From Paramecium sonneborni (taxonomy: Eukaryota > Ciliophora > Oligohymenophorea > Peniculida > Parameciidae): a DNA stretch of 64,000 bases. The stretch is from contig CAJJDN010000116.1 in the NCBI GenBank assembly GCA_905182985.1, forward strand, positions 84,470-148,469, written 5' to 3'. Every line of letters begins with the position of its first letter. The stretch's first letter is position 1. Positions 23,648 through 33,559 of the stretch are shown here, in pieces. Made by a program: the position numbers and the translations under genes. The notes under the pieces were generated by a model. The model saw only the letters and a program-made list of their open reading frames with translations, did no database searches and had not been told where the DNA came from.

Positions 23648-24130
23648 TTCGTCTCCTTCAATTTCTATTGCCCTTAAATCAGTTATGGATTGCCTTGTTT
23701 TGAGCATTTCTTGAAGTGGATCTGATAATAAATATAATTTATCTTCTTTAGTTAGAGACTTACGACTATTTATAAATGATGAATGATTATCGAGATTAGT
23801 TTTACTATAAAGCTTATCCGTATTAATAGGTTCAATAAGTGATATTTATTTTGTATGTTATGAACTTATAGATTTATACATGGAATTATTTTTCTGTTGA
23901 ATTTTCATGGAATCAAGATCTGCATCAACTAATTTCAATCGATGGTTAATAATGTCAACATAATCATTAACCATCTTTTAATTATAGATTACTTTATCAG
24001 TTTTTCTAGGAGATATTTTAGGTTAAAGCATAATATTGGTTTTATATTTATGATAGGTCTTCATGTCTAGTTTAATGGGTTTTTCATGGGAATCAAAGAT
24101 GACTTAATGCTTGTAGTTCGAAGTTTTCAT
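23156..24130 (-). CDS. Unknown hydrophilic protein (324 aa)
   Basis: Single exon from ATG 24130 to TGA 23156-23158, 975 bp. An in-frame ATG at 24190 could add 20 residues. The protein is charged and largely helical: KLDMKTYHKYKTNIMLQ near the N-terminus, MVNDYVDIINHRLKLVDADL at about residue 50, KSLTKEDKLYLLSDPLQEML at about 125, and a basic C-terminus (QIKTKIMRLKRQTWRKY). There are no membrane segments, signal peptide or recognised domain. The 3' half is within the duplicated block. Confidence 0.7.
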
Positions 24131-24266
24131 TTCCTATAGTTGAATAATAAATAAACTATTTTTATTATCACTAATGAAATCAAAGCTCATTATTATTTGA
24201 TAGGATATTCAAATTTAGAATAGAGATCGATTATTACAATACACTACCTAATCTTATAACCACAAA

Positions 24267-24572
24267 ATGAAATACTACTAAAAGAATAGTGCTGATGTAA
24301 CTCTAAATTAAATGAAAAATAAAAGTATTAAAAACATATACGGCTTCAATTTAAGGATTATTAAGATCTGTTAAATAAATGAAATTATCTTAGACTATTT
24401 TTTAGAAAGAGATGCAAGCCTGCTTATCTGTTCATAATTTAAATATCAGTTGATAAATTTCATTTTCCTTAAAAATTTCAGAATGAAATTTTATGAATCA
24501 TAAGAAACCCTGCCAATAAAAGAAAAGAATACTTATTGTCTAACAAAAGTATATGAAAGATATATTGCATGA
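24267..24572 (+). CDS. Small unknown protein (101 aa)
   Basis: Open frame from ATG 24267 to TGA 24570-24572 with a natural composition (KNIYGFNLRIIKICQINEII, then FYESQETLPIKEKNTYC). It is divergent from the gene at 23156-24130, with about 136 bp between starts. It may be one exon of a larger gene that continues at 24638, but no intron fits cleanly. No family was recognised. Confidence 0.4.
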
Positions 24573-24637
24573 TAAAAGAGAAGGAGTGAAAATTTCGACT
24601 CTTTGTAAATGTTGAAAAGAATTTTTTTTTAAATCTA

Positions 24638-24856
24638 ATGTCTCTAAGATAAGCACCTCATGGAAAACCACTTGAATTTTTAAACAAGATATGTAATTAA
24701 AGAGTATAATTTATGAATTTCAGACAGAGAAACAAAGATATAAATAAAAATAATAGGATTAATGGATATGAGGAAAATCAAAAGTTTGATGCCTCTAATA
24801 AAATTATATAAAGTTTAAGCTTATTCTTTATTTTGAGCAGTTAGATAAACTCATGA
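24638..24856 (+). CDS. Small unknown protein (72 aa)
   Basis: Open frame from ATG 24638 to TGA 24854-24856. It begins MSLRQAPHGKPLEFLNKICN and continues with an Asn/Arg-rich stretch (FRQRNKDINKNNRINGYEE). The composition is that of a real protein, but there is no recognisable domain. Confidence 0.4.
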
Positions 24857-25430
24857 AATCTGACTTTTGTCATATTAGATAGTGGTCTTGGGAGAATGTA
24901 TAAATTGAAGTTAAATAATCTTAAAAAAAAAAAAAAAAGTTAGAAAACCTATTTATAGAAATAGAATTATAAAAAATATCATATTGCGAAATCAGAGAGT
25001 AGGGTACAATTACAAGTATTATAAGTTAGTTTATCATTATAATAAATTAATAATAATAAAAAAGTAGTGAATAATCTAGATAGTTATTTAAAAAAATAGA
25101 TTATTCAAATTATATTGAATCTAGAAAAACAGATCCTAAGAGTATTTTATTATTTTGAATCAATGTTTAGATGTATATAGCATAAATAAAAAAAACTTCT
25201 CCTTAATTCTTTGCTTTAGTTAATTGATATTGTTTCTATTAATTTTACTAGATTACTATAAAAGATTTGAATAAGAAATAATATTTATGATTATTCTTGG
25301 AATATGACATAAATATTAAATTTATAAATATTCCTTGATACAAAAACAGAATTGTATAATAATTTCAATTACTCTTGAATAGCACTTGTTTAAAATAAAA
25401 ATAAATTGTTATAAATATAAATTTTTTTAG
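24857..25430. other. AT-rich intergenic region
   Basis: About 570 bp including a run of about 16 A near 24922. No gene or RNA was seen. Confidence 0.4.
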
Positions 25431-25640
25431 AATATATTTTTCTGTTTAATTAGAACTATTATTCCGATCATATCCACTCAGAAGATAGACATAGATTTGA
25501 ATAATTATGGGGTATTGTAGCTCAACACAATCTTGAATGCTTAGAATTTAAAAAAAGTAGCAAATGTATAATGAATAAATAAAGGAAGAATTTTGTAAAT
25601 AAAATCAATGGGATATTAAAGTAAGTCTGTAATTGTGTAA
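25431..25640 (+). CDS. Coding-looking exon fragment, unknown
   Basis: One plus frame reads SDHIHSEDRHRFEQLWG followed by VAQHNLECLEFKKSSKC and a basic tail, ending at a potential GTAAG donor near 25621. The residue pattern is clearly protein-like and unlike its surroundings, but neither a start codon nor a downstream exon could be placed. It could be an internal exon of a small gene just upstream of profilin, or chance. Confidence 0.3.
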
Positions 25641-25742
25641 TTTTTATCATTAACAATATATAAGTACTATTATCTTCAATTAATTCATTATATATGTTGC
25701 AGATCAAGAAGATATGTTTTTTAATAATTATATTAAATAACA

Positions 25743-26238
25743 ATGTCTTGGGATGCTTATGTTACAAACTTGACAGCTAATGGCGCACTTGAATATGCTG
25801 CTATTATTGGATTAGATGGAAACATTTGGGCTAGCAATTTTGGTGTTGCTGTTCTCCCATCTTATTAAACTGATGTGCCAGACGAGAAAAATCCAGACGC
25901 AACAGTTAAAGTGGCTTATGATGAAAAGGCTGCTTTTATTTATGCACTTTCTCACAATGGAAATTCAGGAAATCCAGCTGGAGTTAGATTCAATAATCAA
26001 AAATATTATTCAGTGTAATTTGATAATGATTCCAAGACCTGGTACTTAAAGAAGGTATATAATATATTCATTATCATAGAATAAAGGTGGAGCTTGTATT
26101 GCTTGGTCTAATACAGCAGCTGTCTTTGCTTCATTCTCCCAAACAATCAATGCTGAAAATGGTGCTCCATAAAATGCTAGCGATTGTAATAAGCGTGTAA
26201 TTGATATGGCAAAGTATCTTGCTGATTCTGGATATTGA
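25743..26238 (+). CDS. Profilin
   Basis: Profilin is the small actin-monomer-binding protein that feeds ATP-actin to growing filaments. The gene encodes 156 residues after removal of a 25-nt intron at 26055-26079. It starts MSWDAYVTNLTANGALEYAA, the typical profilin N-terminal helix with the Trp used in poly-Pro binding, followed by IIGLDGNIWAS and a C-terminal helix (CNKRVIDMAKYLADSGY) that also fits. Compared with animal profilins it has an insertion (DVPDEKNPDATVK), as ciliate profilins do. TGA at 26236-26238. The gene has higher GC and fewer TAA-Gln codons than its neighbours, suggesting high expression. Confidence 0.93.
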
Positions 26239-26903
26239 ATAGTTATGTTCACAAAAACAATTATTAACAAGTTTCTTTTCATCATTCTATTTCTAGAATT
26301 TACATCACAAAACGTGGCCAATTACTTCAAAAGCTTTTCTTCTTTTAATGAATAATAATACCTCTTAACTTATTATTCTCATTAAATGCTCAACCTTTTT
26401 TCATTTTCTTCTTTTCAAATTTTATTGATATTAATAGAAACTATTTTACTAAAATAGATATTCAATATTGTTAATTCTCTTGCTAAAATAGATAAGATAT
26501 ACTTATTTCTAAATTATCAATATTTTAGTTGCTATATATTATAATTCAAAATAGTTAGATATTTTACTTTTAGTTAAGCTATGAAACCATTGCAGGCGAA
26601 ATTTTTTTGAAGATCAATTTATTATATTATAAGTTTTTTTATAATTTAAATTTAAAAATTTTAATTGGATTCATCTAATTGTCAACACATATTTTAGTTT
26701 CTTTATTGGTGGTTAGTAAAATCAATTGTAATAGACAAATTTTAAAGTAGAAATAATTATAAAAACTTGCCAACTATTCTAATTTGATTAATTAATTATA
26801 TTATCATATAAAATGTATCTGTATGTATAAATATCTCATGATTAAATAATACTGACAATAACAAATTAGCAATATATTACTGTTAAATAACTTAAACCAA
26901 TCT
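26239..26903. other. AT-rich intergenic region
   Basis: About 665 bp between the convergent ends of profilin and the gene at 26904-27320. No supported gene or structured repeat was seen. Confidence 0.45.
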
Positions 26904-27320
26904 TCAATTACTTTTGTAGAGTATCTTTATTTGTAATATCAAAACAATAACCCTAAAATAGAATTCCTTATAAGTATAATAATTGATATGATATGTATAG
27001 GTTTAATGAAAATTTTCAATGGATTAAGGGATTTGATAATATATTAATGGAGTTAATCTATGTTGATATAAGGATTAGTATAAAATGGTGGTAATTTTAA
27101 GTCCAACATGAGCTTTCTTAAATTTCTAGATTTCATAAAAAGAAGATAGTACTTTTCCTTTAAAATTATTTGATCCAAATTAAGGAATTTTAATTTCATT
27201 TGAGTTAATTTCTTCATGTCTGTATTTTTTAAATAGTGTATAAGAGATGAGTCTAAGGAATAGTATAATTTTGGAATGCTAAATTAACTAATAATTGAGA
27301 TTCAAATTTTGTTTATTCAT
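26904..27320 (-). CDS. Small unknown protein (138 aa)
   Basis: Single frame from ATG 27320 to TGA 26904-26906. The centre has a good protein-like pattern (EEINSNEIKIPQFGSNNFKG, then SFYEIQKFKKAHVGLKITT, QHRLTPLIYYQIPQS); both ends are Ile/Tyr-rich and less certain. It begins 76 bp downstream of the stop of the kinase gene on the same strand. No family was recognised. Confidence 0.5.
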
Positions 27321-27396
27321 AAATAGTAAATAAAATAAAAAGATGTAAAGATATTTTTGAATAACCAAAAAATTATTTATTAATTAATTTTATATA

Positions 27397-28993
27397 TCAC
27401 TATTCATCATTTTATATAAAATCATTGATATGAGTTGTATTAGATTTTCGAAGCACTGCATTTTATACCTTTAAATATTTATTATCAGATTATAGCTCTA
27501 AAGGGGCATTAATAGTGTTAAAAAGACTTTTTCGAGCCATGCCCTTAATTTTCATATCCTAGATAGTATATCCTTCATCTCCATCACTAGAGCCTGCATA
27601 AAGTCCCCTATTTAATAATATGGTTCTTTATTTTAATTTGTTTGAGTTTCTAGAAGAGAGATGAGATATATTTTTATTAATCGTTAGATGTCGTAAACTT
27701 TTTCTCACAATGATTTCTTCAAACCATGGATGATTAAGTGCCTCATCTGGATGTGGTCTAAGAGTTGGATCCTTTTGTAATAATTATTGAATTAAATCTT
27801 TGGCTTAATTGGAGACTTCTTAAAAGACTTCTTCAGGAAACTCATATTTTGCTTCCTTAATAGATTCAATGAGATCGTTTAAACTTATCATATTTAATTA
27901 AGATTTAATACTAATCTCCATTGAATGGTAATTATCCTGACAACATTGAATATAAAATACAACCTGCACTCCACATATCAACCATTTAACTATATATATA
28001 TATCTTTAATTTTATTACTTATATCCTTCACCAGTGAATATTTCTGGTGCTGAAAATGCTACTGTTCCTGTATAAGTCCACATCTCTATTTTTTCAGTAT
28101 CCTACAAATTACCAAATTCCTTGTAAGAATCACTGAATTTACTCACATTAAAATCAGTGACTTTTATTAGCTTTTTATCTATTTCATATTAGCTACTATC
28201 TAATACCTGAAAGACATAGTATATTGTTAGGTTTTAAATCTCTATGACAAATACCATGTCTATGCATATATTCAATTGCACTCAGCAATTATTTGAATAA
28301 TTCTTTTGCATCATGTTCACTATAATGTCCAGTCTCATTTATTACTTCGAACATTTCTTTACCCTTTATCAGCTCCATTATCACATATGCCTGGCTTTCA
28401 GATTAGAATCCATTATCAAAATCTAAGTACATTTTATATGCTTTAACTATATTGCCATGTGATAGTTTTATCAATCTCTTAAACTCATTAATCATCTAAT
28501 CATTTTCAAATATCACTTACATTTCGGATTATCTCATCATCTTAAGTAGCCACAATTTTTACTGCAAATTCCTAACCTGTTCTTTTCTATACAACCCTCT
28601 TTACTAAACCTAAACAACCTTCCCCTAATCTTTCATGCATTTCATACTCTTCAAAAAACTCTTTTGTATTTGGTACAATGTTTTCAGCATCACTTGATGT
28701 TATTTCGATGTCCAATTTTTTGCCCAATTCAAATAACTATTCTTCTCTTATCTGCAGAGGCTGAATAGGTTTATTTATTATGTGATTAAGTTAACCTATG
28801 GTTTATTACTAGTTTTACATCTAAATTGCTATTTTATTCGATTCATATTGTTTTGAACTACTTCTTTCTATTCCTCATCTTAGGTCTTCACAAATGTAAA
28901 ACGACCACTGCATTTTTTTTCCATTATTGATAATCGTGGTGGAATTCTTAATGTATCTTGTGGACTTCGCTCTAAGACTTGATCATCTTACAT
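27397..28993 (-). CDS. CAMK/CDPK-like Ser/Thr protein kinase with DFN instead of DFG
   Basis: 483 residues after removing five introns of 35, 25, 28, 29 and 28 nt; the exons total 1452 nt. A Gln-rich N-terminal region is followed by a kinase domain from about residue 130: glycine loop LGEGCLGLVKR, VAIK-type lysine in EFAVKIV, catalytic loop YMHRHGICHRDLKPNN, activation segment start VTDFNVSKFSD, APE motif AFSAPEIF, DMWSAGCILY, and the final helix with LRPHPDEALNHPWF. The Mg-binding DFG is DFN (Asn codon at 28147-28149); Asp is kept, so activity is possible. There are no EF hands in the C-terminal tail (about 90 residues, Ser/Arg-rich). ATG 28993, TGA 27397-27399. Confidence 0.88.
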
Positions 28994-29225
28994 TTTAGTT
29001 TGGTAATAATATAATATATGATTGTAAAAGAATTGTATCATTTTAAGAAATTACAGACGGCAAAGAAAAATAATATTTCTTAAATTGTTGGTCAATAATC
29101 ACCACAAAATATTTATGTTCAGTTTATAAAAATTAATGTATATTTTATAGTCTGTTATCTAATCTATGTACATACAAGATAAATCAAGTAAATATGTAAT
29201 AATAGATTATAATAAAAGAATTAAG

Positions 29226-29462
29226 ATGAAATTGGTTATAAATGGTGATGTTATTATTTTAAATACTTTAAACATTTATCCAAAAATTAATCATCTTTTC
29301 ATTTTTAGAAGTAGTAATTTCTTACAAAAATGTTTAATATAAATGCACAGCAATTGTTTATTATTTCGAAGTTAAGTTTAGAAAGTGTTTATCCAAAAAG
29401 ACTCATCTGTTGATGTAGATTTGGATTATATGAAATTTCTAATAAAGAAATCTTCAATATGA
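29226..29462 (+). CDS. Small unknown protein (78 aa)
   Basis: Open frame from ATG 29226 to TGA 29460-29462. The last third (SQVQKVFIQKDSSVDVDLDY) reads like natural protein. It could be the first exon of a longer gene. No family was recognised. Confidence 0.35.
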
Positions 29463-29510
29463 TCTCTTTAATATACCCTAGTAATAAAACTTTCTAACAG
29501 ATTAAATTGA

Positions 29511-30259
29511 TCAGAATATAATGATGGATAAATACTACTTAATAAGATTACTTAATTAGGTTATTTATAAAATTATTGAATCTAAATTAATTAGAGATAC
29601 AATTACTTTATTATAAACTTATGATGCCAACTTGCGATGATTTTCAGAAGGAATGAGATCAAGTTTACAACCAATAAAAATGAAAGGTGTTTAGAGTATT
29701 TTTTCAATAGATATTCTTTTGTAATCATGATTATTGATAAGATAAGTTTAATCATCATGAATAAGTGTTGTATTTTGCGTAGAGAAATCACTTCTATCTG
29801 TGTCTAGGTATTCATCAATTTCATGAAAGATAGTATCCTTTAAAGTAAGCTGTCTAATCCATTTAGAGAAATTAGTCAATGTTTTAAGATTGGTAAGATC
29901 AAAACAAAATATAATAGCATCTAATTTGAGTCTAGAAATATAAATATCTAGATATTATCGTTATGATTTATCTCCAGAAAGATCAATCATTTTAAGAAGA
30001 ACTTTTGAATTGGATAGATTCCTCAAAGCAATTTTAATATCACATCCTTATGTTTTAATAGGTATTTTGGATTAGAAGGATTTAAGTTAGACTGGGTATT
30101 TTCTATAAGTGAGTATATTAAGAAGTGATGTTTTTCCCGTAGATCCATCTCCTATAACTAGAATCTATATAGATTTAGGAATATTATTACTTACAATTAT
30201 GGTATGCTTTAGAATTTGTTAGAGTCTAGAAACCTAAAATCTTGAGATTAAAGTTTCAT
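29511..30259 (-). CDS. RABL3-like small GTPase
   Basis: 240 residues after removing a 26-nt intron at 30165-30190. The P-loop is GDGSTGKTSLL. The region around GCDIKI matches the switch I area of RABL3, which has a Cys where Rabs have Thr. Switch II DxxG is replaced by DLSGDKS, and the base-specificity motif NKxD appears as CKLD in FIFIGCKLDLIPSENHR, all features of RABL3 rather than classical Rabs. RABL3 proteins act in lipid-modified GTPase handling and membrane signalling. There is an insertion of about 50 residues (EYLDTDRSDFSTQ...) before the CKLD motif, and no C-terminal prenylation Cys, as in RABL3. ATG 30259, TGA 29511-29513. Confidence 0.75.
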
Positions 30260-30316
30260 ATTAAATATATATTAAAAGGAGATATAAAAGATGATTAAGT
30301 AATAAAAATATTTAAA

Positions 30317-31394
30317 TCATCTTCGTTATCCTTCAAACCATTCTCCTGATGTTTATTTACCATTTTTATCAATATTAATCCCTTCTCCATGCTGTAATCC
30401 ATTTTACCATTATCCTTTATAAATTCTACCATCAGGCCAATAGAATTCACCATAACCATCTTTTTTATTATCCTTATAACTCCCCTTATAAGATAAAGAA
30501 TTATACCTATATATTTTCTACCATCTGCCCATGTCATAACACCTTAACCATTCATCTTATTATTTTACCAATATCCATCATATTTACTACCATTAGACCA
30601 TAAATAAATTCCTTATCCTTAAAATTAGTTATTTCTAAATCCTCCTTCATAATTAGATCCATCAGCCCATTTATATATTCCATAACCTTCTTTTACTCCC
30701 ATATAAAAGCTGCCATCATAAATAGCAGATTTATCAGCCCATGTTTCAGTTCCTTATCCATGTCTATAATCATCCTTCCAAAATCCTTCATATTAAGATT
30801 TATCAGAATGTACATAAATACCATAACCATCATTCTTATCATTCTTCCACTCTCCTTTATAATAATCCCCTGTATAAACTATTAACCTACCATAACCATT
30901 TGCTTTATCATCTACCCAAGATCCTTCATATAAAGAACCATCCGGAAATATATATTTTCCTTTACCATTTCTTTTATGATTTTTCCATTAACCTATATAA
31001 ATTCCTCCCTTCTCAACAAATTAATAAGCAGGTAATGTTTTAACTCCCATCATTGTTTGACACTTTGAATCATCAAAAGGTCCTAATTACAATAGAACTT
31101 TTGAAACTGTATGATGATATATCTCAGGAACTTATTCAATCGGAACTGCTACATCTTTTAAAGGTGGAAAAGAATCCTCTACTTCTTTTTTCTTTTTATT
31201 TATGATGTACTCAATACCTACTTACGTACTGAATGACCCCTATACAAAGCCTATATTTTTGTTGCACATTTCTCTTAAACTTCTGGTAAATCACTTTTTA
31301 TTTCACAGGCTTTAGTTTCCATAACCTATTAAAACTCAAATACACCATTCTCAATTACTTGAGTTTTATGAATTGTCTTACATACACTACCCAT
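30317..31394 (-). CDS. MORN-repeat protein with myristoylation signal and IQ motif
   Basis: Starts MGSVCK, a likely N-myristoylation and palmitoylation signal. An IQ-type motif ([14 protein letters not shown]) lies at about residue 50. The rest consists of about ten MORN repeats (for example [42 protein letters not shown]), a membrane-binding beta-hairpin repeat common in ciliate cortical and ciliary proteins. Introns of 26 nt (after residue about 60) and 22 nt (about 30486-30507) are clear. Exon lengths are one base over a multiple of three, and the discrepancy falls at the C run 30482-30485 next to the 22-nt intron; a one-base assembly error or an unusual splice site would explain it. TGA 30317-30319. 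Confidence 0.85.
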
Positions 31395-31436
31395 CAAAAT
31401 ATATATATAATTATAAAATTTAATATACTAAAATTA

Positions 31437-31998
31437 TCATTACTTTCTTCCCTTCACCCATTAGCCATCTATAACACTCCCATTTGGCTCTATTAATTAT
31501 CCTCTTCCATGCATTTTACCATTTCTCCATTCTCCTATATATTTTTATCGATTTGCCCATATTTACTCTCCCTTCCCATTTCTCTTATCATTTTCAAACT
31601 CCCCTATTATTTTCATTCAAAATTCTCACCTTTATATGTCTTACCATCAGAAAAGAATTAGCCTTCTCCTTACATATTCCCTTATATCCATTATCCTTTG
31701 TACCATTTACCATTACTCCAATAATACTCACCATAACCATTGAATGCGTCATTCTAAAATTCTCCATCATAATAAGAATTATCACCCCATCTGTAAACAC
31801 CCTTACCATTTTTCATTCCATTCTCAAAATGGCCTTCAAATGATGATCCATTTTCAAATGATATTGCTCCTACACCATGCTTTTAATTATTATCATTCGT
31901 ACAGGTAGTCCATCTTTCAACTCTCCAGTATACACTCCTCCATCTGGGAATATATACTAATCTCGACCTACTTGGCTACTTTAACAACAAGAACCCAT
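31437..31998 (-). CDS. MORN-repeat protein with MGSCC N-terminus
   Basis: 170 residues after removing introns of 23 and 26 nt (exons 513 nt). It begins MGSCCQ, a strong myristoylation and palmitoylation signal, then seven or eight MORN repeats (VYTGELKDGLPHGVG, YDGEFQNDAFNGYG, YIGEWRNGKMHGRG). TGA 31437-31439. The same frame is open upstream to another ATG at 32124 that would add 42 residues (KLMFENCLYKIKYQEIPTE), so either start is possible; I prefer the MGSCC start because of the lipidation signal and its likeness to the neighbouring MORN protein. It is only 42 bp upstream of the start of the 30317-31394 gene on the same strand, so the two are a tandem pair. Confidence 0.8.
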
Positions 31999-32129
31999 AT
32001 TAATTAATTTTATTTCAGTTGGTATTTCTTGATATTTTATTTTATAAAGACAATTCTCAAACATCAATTTATCTCTCAAAACATATTACTTATATCTATT
32101 ATTCATACTCTTATTTAACACCATTATCT

Positions 32130-33310
32130 CCCCTTTATTGTTCCCTCCTTTTCTAATCGAAATGATATCTCTTTATTTAAATTCATATCTTTTTCTCTTT
32201 GTTTCCTAATTATGATCATTGTATCATCGCTTAGTCTTATAATTAAACTTACATCATTACCTTTCATAAAAAAGATTTGTTTCAGTTATTCTACTTATTT
32301 ATAAAATGCCAATTCTATCTCTTCTATTTACTTATAATTTAAATTCATTTCCTATGTTCAAAATATATTACTCTCCCTCATAAATTTTAAATACTACTTA
32401 TCTACTCTGGTGATCTATTTATTGCTTTTCTTACATTTCTCATCGAAATTGGTTATATAATTCCCACTTATCTTTTAAATTTTCATTTGCTTTTCCAGTT
32501 ATTACTTCATATAAGGATTTTATCACTCATTTAGATTCTGTTATTATTTAGTTCCTAACCTATTCCTTATTTTTATATCCTCTACTAATTGATTTAATCT
32601 ATTATTTGCTATTATTTTTATCTTTCTCCCTTGTTAATTGTTGTCATATTTACTATTTTGACTATTTTTAATAGATTCTAATTATAATATTTTCCATCTC
32701 TATTTAATTTATTTCACTCCACTCTTTTTTTTACAACGATATGATAGAATCTCAATCCTTTTTTAATTTTCTCGAATTCTCCTTATGTATTTATAATTTT
32801 TAAATTCTTCATTCTATAAAAAAGTTCTTATAAATCTGATTTTATGATTGTAATTATTTATATCCTCTCTTAACTGTTTTTTTTCCGCTGTATAAATTTT
32901 TATTTTGTCAAAAATTGCTTGATTATTTGATGCAATACTTAAAATTTGATATGATATTTTGTACTCTTTTCTCAATTCTGTTATATCTTAATTTTCATAA
33001 TTGTTTCTCTTCCCTTTCTTAATAAATCTTAAAATAACTTTGATGAACTTTTTCTTTATAGATTTTCTATTATTTAATTTCAGCTGAATCTCAACAAATA
33101 TTTTCACAAACTTTTAGATCAAATTTATTAAATATCCTTACTTTAATATAATTCAGCATTTAATTCTCTAATATCAGATTAATATTTGAATCATTTAAAT
33201 TTTTTATTTGTTGTAGCTTATAAATTACTTTCAACTTACTAAATTTGCTTTAATTTAAAATAAGGTTAATTTGATTTTGCCTTAATTAATTTACAAGCAT
33301 GATCAAATAG
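32130..33310 (-). CDS. Probable coiled-coil gene, exon structure unresolved
   Basis: Several minus-strand stretches read as charged helical protein (SAEIKQQKIYKEKVHQSYF near 33090, NYNHKIRFIRTFLQNEEFKN near 32830, NNRLNQLVEDIKIRNRLG near 32590), in more than one frame and interrupted by TGA. No start or stop is assigned. Introns, sequencing errors or pseudogenisation could all explain this. No family was recognised. Confidence 0.3.
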
Positions 33311-33559
33311 TTTATTAAACTCAATCTAATATAATAATCTTATTCTAATTTCTCTAAAATGATGGTATTATTAATCGAAGGGAGAATAAAAGGATAAACG
33401 TTAAAATTATTGTAAAAATATATAATCTATTTTTTTTACAACAATAAATTTATCAGTTTAAACAAGAATTATGATTTTAAAAAACCATAATTATATTTAC
33501 TCAATAAAACTATATAAAAAGTAAAACAAACTTATAATTTATATCTATATTAGAATCAT

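Noticed and set aside
30741..31043. Plus-strand frame of 100 codons rich in His, Tyr, Leu and Pro
   Set aside because: It is the antisense shadow of the MORN repeats, as are the similar frames at 31484-31843 and 60896-61207.
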